Shown: positions 9,493 through 17,747, numbered from the stretch's first letter. The stretch: 64,000 nt of DNA from Muribaculum sp. (GCA_023663505.1 JAMPHH010000007.1:1-64000), one strand, 5' to 3'. The notes: generated by a model not told the origin, from the sequence alone. Numbers and translations: made by a program.

Positions 9493-10071
9493 TCATCCGA
9501 GTTGGATTTGTAATAATTGTCTTTTCAAATCATATAGTTTTGTGCGGACACTACTGTCCACAACCCTATCATTAATTCGGATCACCATGCCCCCGATCAG
9601 AGTCTCGTCCACATTAAAATCAGACTCGATGCTCTTGTAGGACGTGGTCTCCAGTAATCTAGCCACGGTAGCCGATTTCTGCTGATCAGTGAGCTTTGAC
9701 GCCGACGTGATATGTGCAACGCCGATACCCTTGATCTCCTTCACCTTGTCGATAAAGTAGCCAAAGATATCCTGCAGATCACTGTATCGCTCCTTCTGGA
9801 TGACAATCTCCATCAGGCCCGTGAGCTCATCGCTCACCCTTCCCTTAAACACTGCCTCCATAGCAGACAGCTTCTCCTGTTTGGAAACGCCGGGATGCAG
9901 CATCAGCTTGTCAAAATCCGGATTCGCCTGCAGAATTGACGTGACCTGCTTTACTTCCTCCAGCAGCTCGTCCGCCTTCCCCGGAGTCCCTCCGGCAGTC
10001 ATGTCCGGCTGACCCTCCATGGCTATCTCAAACAATGCTTCTCCATATGTTTTTGAAACTAACTTAGCCAT
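9493..10071 (-). CDS. atpH: F1 ATP synthase delta subunit
   Basis: Delta is the peripheral-stalk cap joining F1 to the b subunits. The 192-residue product starts MAKLVSKTYGEALFEIA, and the C-terminal IGGMVIRINDRVVDSSVRTKL is the conserved family signature. A Gly/Thr-rich loop around residues 20-33 makes it slightly longer than usual. It overlaps the end of atpF by 13 bases. Confidence 0.96.
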   Translation of the reverse strand: MAKLVSKTYGEALFEIAMEGQPDMTAGGTPGKADELLEEVKQVTSILQANPDFDKLMLHPGVSKQEKLSAMEAVFKGRVSDELTGLMEIVIQKERYSDLQDIFGYFIDKVKEIKGIGVAHITSASKLTDQQKSATVARLLETTSYKSIESDFNVDETLIGGMVIRINDRVVDSSVRTKLYDLKRQLLQIQLG

Positions 10072-10601
10072 GTATCCCTACCTATTTCTTTCAGAGTCTC
10101 ATCCACAAGCTGTCCTTGGATTGTGGTGTCGATGGACGCGTTTACAACCTTGCCTGCCATCAGTGAAGCGATAGAGATAATCTCCGTCTTCACCTCGTCG
10201 GACACCTTCTGCTTCTCCAATTCGGCTTCCGTGCGAGCCCTCTCCATAATACGCGCCGCTTCCTCTTTTGCCTCCGCAATAATCTGGTTCTCGTTGGCAA
10301 GCGCTTTCTTACGCGCCTCGCTCAAGATGCTCTCCGCCTCCTTGTTGATATCGCGAAGCTTGGTCTCATACTCCTCGCGCAGACGGTTCGCTTCCTCCAT
10401 ATTGTTCTTGGCATCCTCCAACTCGCCCTTGATCTTCTCCTTGCGGTTGTTCAGCATCTTGCGGGCAGGGTTGAACAGGAAGTAGCTCATTACGGCAAAC
10501 AGTGTAAAGACTGCTATGAGAGTGAGCGTGGCATCTGACAAAAGCTGCCAGTCAATGCCAAACATTCTTTCATAGGTCTCTCCTGCGGTTAATAGTATCA
10601 T
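10059..10601 (-). CDS. atpF: F0 ATP synthase b subunit
   Basis: Peripheral-stalk subunit: one N-terminal membrane helix (about residues 22-46, LLSDATLTLIAVFTLFAVMS), then a long charged coiled coil (NNRKEKIKGELEDAKNNME onward). 180 residues. The ATG follows AAAGGAG by six bases. It lies between atpE and atpH as in the classical order. Confidence 0.95.
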   Translation of the reverse strand: MILLTAGETYERMFGIDWQLLSDATLTLIAVFTLFAVMSYFLFNPARKMLNNRKEKIKGELEDAKNNMEEANRLREEYETKLRDINKEAESILSEARKKALANENQIIAEAKEEAARIMERARTEAELEKQKVSDEVKTEIISIASLMAGKVVNASIDTTIQGQLVDETLKEIGRDTWLS

Positions 10602-10657
10602 TTCTGTCTCCTTTCCGGTAATGAATTACCATATACCTTAGGTAATCTTACCGTGTC

Positions 10658-10915
10658 TTATGGTAACAGAGGCTTTACGAACAATAACAGAATCGCAATC
10701 AACAGACCATACAGACCTGTGGTCTCGGCAACGGCCTGTCCCAAAAGCATGGTGGAGGTCACATCACCCTTCGCCCCGGGATTGCGTCCCACTGCTGCTG
10801 CCGCGTGACCAGCCGCGATACCCTGACCTACACCGGGTCCGATACCGGCGATAACTGCCAGTCCTGCACCGATTGCAGAACATCCTAAGATAAAATACTC
10901 GTTAAATTCACCCAT
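10658..10915 (-). CDS. atpE: F0 ATP synthase c subunit, Na+-type ligands
   Basis: Rotor-ring proteolipid of 85 residues with two membrane helices. Helix 1 carries GIGPGVGQG (Pro27, Gln31) and helix 2 carries GQAVAETTGLY (Glu64, Thr65, Tyr69). In characterised Na+-translocating enzymes, such as that of Ilyobacter, Gln32, Glu65, Ser66 and Tyr70 bind Na+ at the matching places. That pattern supports sodium rather than proton coupling. This is inferred from residues only; the site also tolerates protons in such enzymes. Confidence 0.96.
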   Translation of the reverse strand: MGEFNEYFILGCSAIGAGLAVIAGIGPGVGQGIAAGHAAAAVGRNPGAKGDVTSTMLLGQAVAETTGLYGLLIAILLLFVKPLLP

Positions 10916-10981
10916 TTTTGTTTTTTCCTCCTACTGGTTTTAACTTTACTTTATGAAATTGTTGGTATCAACATGGATACA

Positions 10982-11716
10982 CTAAGCCTCATCACCAATC
11001 GCGTTGTTGATGTAGGTCATTGTCAGCATACAGAACACATATGTCTGAATTGCTCCCGAGAACAAATCAAAGTATACGTGCAATGCTGCAGGCCACGCCG
11101 TGGCGATCATTCCCAACAACCCGTATATCAGCGCCATCATAATCGTACCTGACAAGATGTTTGCGAACAAACGCAATGAAAGCGATATAGGTACCGCAAT
11201 CTCGCTGATCACGTTGATAGGGAACCAAATCGGCAGCCATGGCGGCAACGGAGAACACATATCCGCCCAGATTGCCTTCGGCTTCTGATACTTGAACTGA
11301 TTGAAGTGAATCAGTATAAAAGTCAGTACGCCCAGCGGAAAGGTAACGCCGTAATCTGCCGTGGGAGGTCTCAGTCCCAAGAGACCCGATATGTTGCTGA
11401 ACAGGATAAAGATAAACACCGTTCCTACATAATTGTAGAATTTGGGCGCATTCTTACCCATGGAGGAGTTCACCATACCGTCCAGCATGTCCACGATCAT
11501 TTCAATAAAATTCTGAAAACCGCCCGGCACCTCCGTGCCCTTTTTCATGGCCCTTCCAGCCGCTATGGAGAATCCGCACAGAATCAGGACCACCAACAGC
11601 AGACTGACATGCGTTGTTGTTATCCAGACCTCATGACCGAAGAAACTGTATTTCACCAGTCCATGCACCATAACATCCACATCCGTGGAGCCGGATAACA
11701 ATATGCCATGAGCCAT
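10982..11716 (-). CDS. atpB: F0 ATP synthase a subunit
   Basis: Stator channel subunit that moves the ion past the c ring. 244 residues with about six membrane helices. The essential Arg is in SLRLFANILSGTIMM, and a typical final helix (AIQTYVFCMLTMTYINNAI) closes the protein. GAGAGGTGAGAGT precedes the ATG. It is followed by atpE after 66 bases. Confidence 0.96.
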   Translation of the reverse strand: MAHGILLSGSTDVDVMVHGLVKYSFFGHEVWITTTHVSLLLVVLILCGFSIAAGRAMKKGTEVPGGFQNFIEMIVDMLDGMVNSSMGKNAPKFYNYVGTVFIFILFSNISGLLGLRPPTADYGVTFPLGVLTFILIHFNQFKYQKPKAIWADMCSPLPPWLPIWFPINVISEIAVPISLSLRLFANILSGTIMMALIYGLLGMIATAWPAALHVYFDLFSGAIQTYVFCMLTMTYINNAIGDEA

Positions 11717-11758
11717 ACTCTCACCTCTCTTTCTTTAAATTTTTAGAATTCCCCCATA

Positions 11759-12238
11759 TCAGGAATTGCCCGCTTCGGGGATTTCCTCCACGAGCGGCTC
11801 CGGTATGGGATCCGTCTCGTGGAATAATTTATTGTAGAGCTTATGGGTAAACGGTTGTGAATAAACCGCTACTTTCATGAGTAATATATAACCCAGACCA
11901 AATACCACCGGATTCATAATGCCCGTCTCCACGACGAGAACCAGAATCACACCAAAGGATAAATATCTGATCAAATAGCCGCGAACCGCCAGCTTATTCG
12001 CGGTTCCCGAATCAAAGTCAAGCGCCCGCTCCAACCCCCTGTGCATGTGCAGCAGGGATACTATGTTAAGCGCCGCCGCCGTGCAGACACACATACACCA
12101 GTCTAACCTTGGAAGCCCCCAGCTCTCTAACGGGCAGAGAAGCCCTGCCGCCATGATCGCCAACGCCCACAGCACCTCCGCGGTGTTCACCTCCAGAAGC
12201 GTCCTATTCCTTCTTTTTAACATCTCGATCATCTTCAT
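11759..12238 (-). CDS. atpI: ATP synthase subunit I-like membrane protein
   Basis: A protein of about 160 residues with four predicted membrane helices (for example VLWALAIMAAGLLCPLE and LSFGVILVLVVET) and a proline/glutamate-rich tail. Position directly before atpB and the hydrophobic profile match AtpI (PF03899), which in other bacteria assists c-ring assembly; that role is from the family. Several in-frame ATGs exist (12280 down to 12223). I take 12238 because GAGGG lies eight bases before it. It overlaps atpZ by about 35 bases. Confidence 0.75.
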   Translation of the reverse strand: MKMIEMLKRRNRTLLEVNTAEVLWALAIMAAGLLCPLESWGLPRLDWCMCVCTAAALNIVSLLHMHRGLERALDFDSGTANKLAVRGYLIRYLSFGVILVLVVETGIMNPVVFGLGYILLMKVAVYSQPFTHKLYNKLFHETDPIPEPLVEEIPEAGNS

Positions 12239-12515
12239 CTCGATCACCCTCATGAACGGGCTTTCGCTCATCGCCGTCATCGGTCTCGTAAATCTGCTTT
12301 GCCATGCGGTAGATATTCTGAGCGCCCGCTATGGCTCCCACAAAAAAGAGGAGAATCGTCCAAAAGGAGACGTCATATCGCTTGTCCAACCAAATCCCAA
12401 GAGCGGACATCATGCAGATGGGAACCAACATGTTGATGCCAAACTGGGTGATCAGCACGAGCGAGCGATACACAGCCTTATTGTCTTTGGGGTCTCTTCT
12501 GTGCTTACGGCTCAT
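12204..12515 (-). CDS. atpZ: AtpZ/AtpI family protein
   Basis: A 103-residue protein with two membrane helices (around residues 22-45 and 53-72) and an acidic, Asp/Glu/Lys-rich tail. The pattern QFGINMLVPICMMSALGIWLD followed by FWTILLFFVGAIAGAQNIYR fits PF09527, found at the head of many Firmicute atp operons and linked to Mg2+/Ca2+ transport or F0 assembly. The ATG at 12515 follows GAGAGG by seven bases. First gene of the operon, under the promoter at 12560-12588. Confidence 0.85.
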   Translation of the reverse strand: MSRKHRRDPKDNKAVYRSLVLITQFGINMLVPICMMSALGIWLDKRYDVSFWTILLFFVGAIAGAQNIYRMAKQIYETDDGDERKPVHEGDRDEDDRDVKKKE

Positions 12516-12559
12516 CTGCTTACCTCTCATCACCATATACCGGACGACTCACATTATTA

Positions 12560-12588
12560 ATTATAACCATTTTTCCATAAATTGTCTA
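12560..12588 (-). promoter_or_regulatory. sigma-A promoter of the atp operon
   Basis: On the minus strand, TAGACA (12583-12588) and TATAAT (12560-12565) are 17 bases apart, 45 bases before atpZ. Nothing else in the gap could serve the operon as well. Confidence 0.7.
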
Positions 12589-12650
12589 CAAAAAACAATA
12601 CAACATTACTAAAAAATGCAAAATCACTCCACGGATATGGCAAATTATCA

Positions 12651-12679
12651 TTGACTTGTCTGTTTTCTCGGGGTAGTAT
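12651..12679 (+). promoter_or_regulatory. sigma-A promoter of the DUF402 gene
   Basis: TTGACT (12651-12656) and TAGTAT (12674-12679) with a 17-base spacer, 45 bases before the DUF402 start. It is divergent from the atp promoter. Confidence 0.65.
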
Positions 12680-12723
12680 TTTCTCAAAAGAACTCGAAAA
12701 AAAGGGATTTAGGAGGCAAAACC

Positions 12724-13224
12724 ATGGAAACAGGAACAAATGCCACACAGACGCTCCACCTCTACCGCAAGCGTTACATCCCCGCGGAGTGCATCCCACT
12801 CAAGGACGACGTGATCGTGGAGCAAAACGAGGACTATATCCTCACCACATGGCACACCATCAACCCCAAGACCAGCTTCGACCACGGAAGCTCCTGTTAT
12901 CTGCTGAAGGAGGGCGTGAAGGTCAGCAAATTCTACCGTCCCGACGGCTCTCTGCTGTTGTGGTACTGCGATATTGTGGAATATGAATTTAACGAGACCA
13001 AGGATCGGCTTACGATCACGGATCTTCTGGCGGACGTGATACTCTATCCCGACGGGAGCATGGAGGTATTGGATCTGGACGAGCTGGCGGAGGCTCTGGA
13101 ACAAAATCTGATCACGCAAAAGCAGATGGCTGCCAGCCTCCGTCAGTTGCACCATCTGCTCACTATGATTTATCGCGATAAATTTGACCGCCTTCAGGCG
13201 ATTTTGAATGACCGCGGTCTGTGA
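12724..13224 (+). CDS. DUF402 domain protein
   Basis: A soluble 166-residue protein with AGGAGG eight bases before the ATG. The core (residues about 10-125) reads as DUF402: RYIPAECIPLKDD, FDHGSSCYLL, KFYRPDGSLLLWYCDI, and LLADVILYPDGSMEVLDLDEL. Known relatives include FomD and the nucleoside di/triphosphatase NtdP, which use conserved acidic residues and metal; the acidic cluster here (DIVEYE, LLADVILY, DLDEL) would fit, but the substrate cannot be read from sequence. Single gene, convergent with the cell-wall hydrolase. Confidence 0.85.
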   Translation: METGTNATQTLHLYRKRYIPAECIPLKDDVIVEQNEDYILTTWHTINPKTSFDHGSSCYLLKEGVKVSKFYRPDGSLLLWYCDIVEYEFNETKDRLTITDLLADVILYPDGSMEVLDLDELAEALEQNLITQKQMAASLRQLHHLLTMIYRDKFDRLQAILNDRGL

Positions 13225-13285
13225 CGCCCTTGGTAGCCGCGCCGTCGAATTGATGCTGCCGCAGCCGCATTTCCGAGGCTGTGCT

Positions 13286-13352
13286 TTCTGTCTCGGATTT
13301 TGATGCAGAATACGCATCAAAATCTCTCGCGGTTGCACCGTGAATAGTAACT
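13286..13352. repeat. 67-bp dispersed repeat, copy 1
   Basis: Identical over all 67 bases to 29476-29542. It contains a perfect 11-bp inverted repeat (GATTTTGATGC, 7-base loop) and a second small CGGT/ACCG hairpin. It lies between two convergent genes, 13 bases past the stop of the cell-wall hydrolase gene, so it may act as a bidirectional terminator. Confidence 0.9.
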
Positions 13353-13364
13353 GTGCCACAGATA

Positions 13365-14552
13365 TCAATAGAATACATGCCCTCCGATATTGATGCCGGT
13401 CAACCCCTCCACAGGCGTTCGGAAATACACGCAGTTACCCACGTTGGTCACGCCCGACATCGCCTCGTCCGCGGCGCGGTAACAGTTGGTTGTCGCCTTG
13501 TTGGAAGCAAGCGCCAGCTCAAGCCTGCCGCTTGCCACGGGCGAGAACTGTCTGTTCTGGTAGATCACCCCCACCACGCTGTCGGGATAATTCTTACTGA
13601 GCACGCGGTTGATCACCACACTCCCCACGGCAAGCTGACCCTCGTAGGGTTCTCCCCCCGCCTCGCAGTATATCAGATTCGCAAGCAGATACCTGTCGCC
13701 ATCGGCAAATGTCACCTCGGAAATATCTCTCCATTCTCCCGCAGCGGCTGCCTGAGACATCGCCTGCTCCTCCGCCAGCTTCTTCTTCAGATACTCGACG
13801 TCCTTCTCCTTCTCCCTAAGCTCCTCCTCATATGCCAGCGCCTGACGCTCCGCCTCGGAGATCTGATCGGCATACGCGGTGATGGAATTGGAGGTATGGC
13901 TGATCAGACCGGACACCTTATTCCTCTGCGCCTCCGCCTCCAGCTTTAGCTTGTCCAGCTCCGCCTTCTCCCTGAGCAGCAGCGCCTCATGCTCCTCTAT
14001 CAGCGCGCGGTTTTCCTTATATTCATTCATTTTTTTCTTGTCATAGCTGGCGATCCTCTCATAGCCGTCCGCCGCATCGAGCATATCCGAGAAGCTGCCC
14101 TCCGCCAAGACCGCCTCGATCACCGCATTGGTATAGCTTGTATCGTTGCACTCATACATCTTGCGTATACGAAGCACCATGTTGAGATACTGGCTCTCCT
14201 CCGTCTCCTTTGCCTGCGCAAGCGTCTCCTGAGTGTCCGTGATCTCCCGCTCCTTGTCTGCGATCTGCCCCTCAAGGCTCTCCAGATTGTCGCTGACCTG
14301 CGTAAGCTCGCTGTTCAGCTTATTGAGCTCACCCTTAAGCGTATTCTGCTCTCCCTTGAGACCCTCAATGTCCTCCTGCAGCTCATTGTGCTTGCCCTCC
14401 AGCTCATTCCGCTCCCGCTCCGCTTCCTCCAACTGCTCTCTGGTATTGGTAGCCAAAACCTTCATGGCGCCCATATGGTCTCCCACGGTCGAAATCACGA
14501 CAATCGCAAGAACCGTCAACAGCATCACTGCCGTCCTTCCAAATCTTACCAT
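13365..14552 (-). CDS. secreted cell-wall hydrolase, coiled coil plus SleB-like domain
   Basis: The 395-residue product has a signal anchor (about residues 7-25), a long Glu/Lys/Leu-rich coiled coil (about 38-270), and a C-terminal Hydrolase_2 domain (PF07486, about 290-395). Key parts are LANLIYCEAGGEPYEGQLAVG with the presumed catalytic Glu, and SVVINRV. Relatives such as SleB and CwlJ cut peptidoglycan, often in spore cortex. The coiled coil resembles those of PcsB/CwlO-type hydrolases and suggests control by a partner. Its ATG is 8 bases after the deaminase stop. Confidence 0.88.
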   Translation of the reverse strand: MVRFGRTAVMLLTVLAIVVISTVGDHMGAMKVLATNTREQLEEAERERNELEGKHNELQEDIEGLKGEQNTLKGELNKLNSELTQVSDNLESLEGQIADKEREITDTQETLAQAKETEESQYLNMVLRIRKMYECNDTSYTNAVIEAVLAEGSFSDMLDAADGYERIASYDKKKMNEYKENRALIEEHEALLLREKAELDKLKLEAEAQRNKVSGLISHTSNSITAYADQISEAERQALAYEEELREKEKDVEYLKKKLAEEQAMSQAAAAGEWRDISEVTFADGDRYLLANLIYCEAGGEPYEGQLAVGSVVINRVLSKNYPDSVVGVIYQNRQFSPVASGRLELALASNKATTNCYRAADEAMSGVTNVGNCVYFRTPVEGLTGINIGGHVFY

Positions 14553-14559
14553 AAATATC

Positions 14560-15078
14560 TCACACCTCTATCTCTATTTTATGACCTGTATTCCGATAGG
14601 CGATACAGCTCACCCCCGCCGCCTCAAACATCCGCTTGGACGCCACATTTGCCGGAGTTCCCTCATATTTGTCACTGGCATACACCACAGTCTTGATGCC
14701 CGCCTGAATGATCGCCTTGGCGCACTCGTTACACGGGAACAGGGACACATACAGCTTCGTCCCCTCAAGCGAACCGCCCCGATAATTCAATATGGCGTTC
14801 AGCTCCCCGTGAGTCACGAACGCGTACTTCGTATCAAGCATGTCGCCTTCCCGCTCCCACGGGAATTCATCGTCAGAGCATCCGCAGGGAAACCCGTTGT
14901 AGCCCATGGACAGAATCTTATTGTCCTGACTCACGATACAGGCTCCCACCTGCGTGTTCGGATCCTTGGAGCGCATACCCGACAGATGGGCAACCCCCAT
15001 GAAATATTCGTCCCAGCTGATATAATCGCTTCTCTTGCCGCCCTTGGGCTGTATCTTGATATTTTTATCCACGGTCAC
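14560..15078 (-). CDS. deoxycytidylate (dCMP) deaminase family protein
   Basis: Zinc-dependent deaminase making dUMP for dTTP synthesis. Zinc-site motifs are HGELNAIL (usually HAExNAI) and PCNECAK; GACIVSQDNKILSMGYNGFPCGC is the typical N-terminal half. 172 residues, similar to ComEB-type enzymes. The Ala-to-Gly change in the HAE motif is unusual, but the ligand residues are kept, so activity is likely. It overlaps rpiB by 4 bases. Confidence 0.92.
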   Translation of the reverse strand: MTVDKNIKIQPKGGKRSDYISWDEYFMGVAHLSGMRSKDPNTQVGACIVSQDNKILSMGYNGFPCGCSDDEFPWEREGDMLDTKYAFVTHGELNAILNYRGGSLEGTKLYVSLFPCNECAKAIIQAGIKTVVYASDKYEGTPANVASKRMFEAAGVSCIAYRNTGHKIEIEV

Positions 15079-15506
15079 TCCCCCTCGATCATGCGAACTC
15101 TGCGCTGATGTCTCTCCTCGCCGGAGAATTCTGTATCCAAAAAGGTATCCACGATCTCCATCGCCAGCAAATCGCCCACGATCCCCGCGCCCATGGCAAG
15201 CATATTTGAATTATTGTGCAGTCTGGTCATCTTAGCGGATAACACGTCCCCGCAGAGGGCGCAGCGAATCCCCTCCACCTTGTTGGCAGTGATGCTGACG
15301 CCTATGCCCGTGGTGCAGATCACGATTCCCCGCTCGCACTCCCCGGAAGCCACCGCCTCCGCCGCCGCCCTGGCATATACTGGATAATCACAGCTCGTCT
15401 TATCCGGACACCCCACATCCTTGCAGGAGATCCCCCGCTCCGCCAAATGACGGATCACCTTTTCCTTCAATTCATAACCGCCGTGGTCACTCCCTATAGC
15501 AATCAT
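15075..15506 (-). CDS. rpiB: ribose-5-phosphate isomerase B
   Basis: Interconverts ribulose-5-phosphate and ribose-5-phosphate. The 143-residue product starts MIAIGSDHGGYELKEKV (His and Asp of the substrate site) and has CTTGIGVSITANK, where the Cys is the expected base; most relatives read CGTGIG. HNNSNMLAMGAG is also typical. First gene of the rpiB-dCMP deaminase-hydrolase string. Confidence 0.95.
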   Translation of the reverse strand: MIAIGSDHGGYELKEKVIRHLAERGISCKDVGCPDKTSCDYPVYARAAAEAVASGECERGIVICTTGIGVSITANKVEGIRCALCGDVLSAKMTRLHNNSNMLAMGAGIVGDLLAMEIVDTFLDTEFSGEERHQRRVRMIEGE

Positions 15507-15634
15507 TTCCTTATCCTCCCGTATAATTTAACAACATATGTTATTTATGCTTATGCCCCTGCATATTGCAGGCGGAAGCCTGCGATACAACAGTCTTATA
15601 GACTGCACTAAATAAATAGTTTGAAAATTTATTT

Positions 15635-16708
15635 TCACACTTCCACCACATGATGCCCCGCCGCCTTCAGCAGTCTGTTCATGATAGCCTGTCCGAAGCC
15701 TTCCGCGGAAAACGATTCGGAATAGATCTTCGTCACGCCCTCGTCATCAAGCTCCCTGAGTATGGCGTACAGTCTCCGGGCAATCGTCTCCTCGTCCCCC
15801 CGACGGCCCACACTCTTGACTACGTCACTCCTGTATCCCGCAAGCATCTCCTCCGTGCCGATCACGCCTACCTTCTCCCCCGACGTCCGATCCTCGTCCG
15901 CCCTCTGATTAATATAAGCCGCCACCGCATCCGGAGTCCCGCTCACGATCGTCAGCTCCCCGACGGGAGCGTAATGCCTGTATTTCATCCCGGGAGCCTT
16001 CGGAGCTTCCCCGCAGTCCTGCTGTGAGCGCAGGATCGTGGCGTCCGTCCCGACCTCCCCCAACACCTGCTCCAGCATCTCCCGCGTGATATACCCGGGG
16101 CGCAGGATTCGTGGCGGCGACACCGTCAGATCCACAATGGTTGACTCCAGACCGATTCCCACCTCTCCCCCGTCGATGATCATATCGATCCTCCCGTCCA
16201 TATCCTCCGCAACATACGCCGCCGAGGTGGGGCTTGGCTTCCCGGATAGATTGGCGCTGGGAGCCGCAACATACCCTCCGCCTTCTCTGATCAGAGCCAA
16301 AGCCACGGGGTGGGAGGGCATACGCACCGCCACTGTCTCCAGACCGCCCGTGGTCTCGTAGGGCACGGCGTCCGACTTCGGCAGGATCATGGTGAGCGGT
16401 CCCGGCCAGAAAACCTCCGCAAGCCTCACCGCCTCCTCCGGAATCTCGGGGACGATTGCGGACAACGCCTCGAAATCCGCTATATGTATGATCAGGGGAT
16501 TGTCGGAGGGTCTACCCTTTGCTGCGTAAATCAGGCGGGAGGAGTCCGGATTCATGGCGTCCCCGCCCAAGCCATACACGGTCTCCGTGGGAAATGCCAC
16601 CAATCCGCCCCCGCGGAGCACCTCCCCTGCCCGACGCAGCCACTCCTTATCCTGTTGCGTAAAGCCGCCCTCTTTGGCGGATATATTGATAAACTCCGTC
16701 TCCTTCAT
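15635..16708 (-). CDS. tsaC: threonylcarbamoyl-AMP synthase (Sua5/TsaC type)
   Basis: Makes threonylcarbamoyl-AMP for t6A37 of tRNA. The YrdC fold fills residues about 20-205 (GLVAFPTETVYGLGGDA, YAAKGRPSDNPLIIHI, PGPLTMILP, SANLSGKPSPTSA) and the Sua5 domain the C-terminal 130 residues after a PGMKYRHYAP linker, so this is the long, two-domain form. The start at 16708 lies nine bases after AGGA; an ATG two codons upstream is also possible. MtaB at 30830-32284 acts on the same A37, so both steps of ms2t6A are represented. Confidence 0.95.
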   Translation of the reverse strand: MKETEFINISAKEGGFTQQDKEWLRRAGEVLRGGGLVAFPTETVYGLGGDAMNPDSSRLIYAAKGRPSDNPLIIHIADFEALSAIVPEIPEEAVRLAEVFWPGPLTMILPKSDAVPYETTGGLETVAVRMPSHPVALALIREGGGYVAAPSANLSGKPSPTSAAYVAEDMDGRIDMIIDGGEVGIGLESTIVDLTVSPPRILRPGYITREMLEQVLGEVGTDATILRSQQDCGEAPKAPGMKYRHYAPVGELTIVSGTPDAVAAYINQRADEDRTSGEKVGVIGTEEMLAGYRSDVVKSVGRRGDEETIARRLYAILRELDDEGVTKIYSESFSAEGFGQAIMNRLLKAAGHHVVEV

Positions 16709-16871
16709 GACCATGCTTCCTGCTTCTGTTACTGTAATCGAATATTTCCATTATATCCTTCTATATAATATTAGATGTTCCTGCTTTGAACAAGCTCATT
16801 ATAACATATGTAAATAAAAAGGGGAAGATTATTAATTTGTTAAATGCTGGCGGATTTTGACAAAAAATGGA

Positions 16872-16900
16872 TTGACATCTTTTTGGTTTGTAAATATAAT
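16872..16900 (+). promoter_or_regulatory. consensus sigma-A promoter of the small peptide gene
   Basis: Perfect TTGACA (16872-16877) and TATAAT (16895-16900) with a 17-base spacer. The strength of this promoter contrasts with the small size of the gene and suggests that it needs repression. Confidence 0.85.
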
Positions 16901-16909
16901 TTATTTATC

Positions 16910-16926
16910 GTAATATTATATATTAC
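16910..16926. promoter_or_regulatory. operator-like dyad downstream of the peptide promoter
   Basis: Perfect dyad GTAATAT-TAT-ATATTAC starting ten bases after the -10 box, where a bound repressor would block transcription. The BlaI-type repressor encoded next door is the natural candidate; this is inference. The BlaI gene's own promoter lacks the dyad. Confidence 0.5.
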
Positions 16927-16953
16927 ATTTACTTACTAAGGAGGAAGATTGTA

Positions 16954-17202
16954 ATGAAAAAGAGCATTTTAAGAGGTATTGTTACTACTATGGCTGTTGC
17001 AAGCTGCTGTACGCTTCTGGTAGCTGCCCCCGTATCCACAATGTCAGCGCAGGCTGCCGCCGGAAATCAGAATGTTGCGGAAACAAACCACGCAATCAAG
17101 GAATGGGTTTATAAGGAGGAAAAGGGAAAGCTCTACAAGCGGCTTTGGAACTGCTCTACCGGTCATTATGAGGGCAGTTGGATATATATATGTGATTTAT
17201 AA
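16954..17202 (+). CDS. small secreted two-cysteine peptide
   Basis: An 82-residue precursor with a clear signal peptide (basic MKKS, hydrophobic core, SAQAAAG near residue 35). The mature part, about 47 residues, is basic and aromatic, with GKLYKRLWNCSTGHYEG and two cysteines (67 and 80) that could form a disulfide. AAGGAGGAAG precedes the ATG. It has its own strong promoter and terminator and precedes a BlaI/BlaR1-type pair. No function is established; it could be a signal, a toxin-like peptide or an envelope factor. Confidence 0.75.
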   Translation: MKKSILRGIVTTMAVASCCTLLVAAPVSTMSAQAAAGNQNVAETNHAIKEWVYKEEKGKLYKRLWNCSTGHYEGSWIYICDL

Positions 17203-17243
17203 AAACACCCTTTTTGATTTGATGTATTAGATTTTTGCTTCCA

Positions 17244-17279
17244 ACAGGCTTTTTATTTTAAGTAAAAAGCCTGTTTTTG
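17244..17279 (+). terminator. rho-independent terminator of the peptide gene
   Basis: Perfect 12-bp stem (ACAGGCTTTTTA, 7-base loop) followed by a T run. It separates the peptide gene from the blaI-like gene, whose promoter starts within the last base. Confidence 0.85.
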
Positions 17280-17308
17280 TTGACTTATGACGGAGAATGG
17301 CATATAAT
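17280..17308 (+). promoter_or_regulatory. sigma-A promoter of the blaI-blaR1-like pair
   Basis: TTGACT (17280-17285), 17-base spacer, TATAAT (17303-17308). It lies 31 bases before the chosen start of the repressor gene. Confidence 0.8.
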
Positions 17309-17338
17309 GAGCGTATCAAATCAGAAAGGATTGGTATT

Positions 17339-17737
17339 ATGATGAACCCAAGAGAATTAGACGTATTAAATATCTTATGGAGATCCGAGGAGCCCATGAT
17401 GGCGACGGATATCGTGAACGAGGGAGAGGGATTGACCCAGAGCACGGTCACTGCCGTGTTGAGAAAGCTGCTTCACGCCAAGCTGGTGGAGGTAGTCGGA
17501 GTCACTCACAGCGGCAAGGTGCTGAGTCGTACCTATCGCCCTACCCCTGAGTCCCGCGAAATCATCCTGAAGGACTTCACGGACAGCTATTCCTCATTCC
17601 AAGACGTAGTTCCCAAGAGCAGCCTGTTTGCTGCACTGCTTAAGGCGGACAGCAATACTCAGGAGATGCAGAAAGATATCGCGGAGCTCAAGAGTATGAT
17701 CAAGGAGTACGAACAAAAATACATTAAGAAAAAGTAA
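17339..17737 (+). CDS. BlaI/MecI/CopY family transcriptional repressor
   Basis: Winged-helix repressor of about 132 residues. MMNPRELDVLNILWRSEEPMM and GLTQSTVTAVLRKLLHAKLVEV are the helix-turn-helix core; the C-terminal helices (about residues 75-130) would dimerise and carry the site cut by a BlaR1-type protease in known systems. The ATG at 17339 follows AAAGGA by eight bases; an upstream in-frame start at 17297 overlaps the -10 box and is unlikely. The M56 protease gene follows after 10 bases. Confidence 0.9.
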   Translation: MMNPRELDVLNILWRSEEPMMATDIVNEGEGLTQSTVTAVLRKLLHAKLVEVVGVTHSGKVLSRTYRPTPESREIILKDFTDSYSSFQDVVPKSSLFAALLKADSNTQEMQKDIAELKSMIKEYEQKYIKKK

Positions 17738-17747
17738 TGGAGTTACC

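Noticed and set aside
15540..15634. Possible small RNA or riboswitch between rpiB and tsaC
   Set aside because: Only short hairpins of terminator type (CCTGC/GCAGG and GCAGTC/GACTG); no known riboswitch core is visible.
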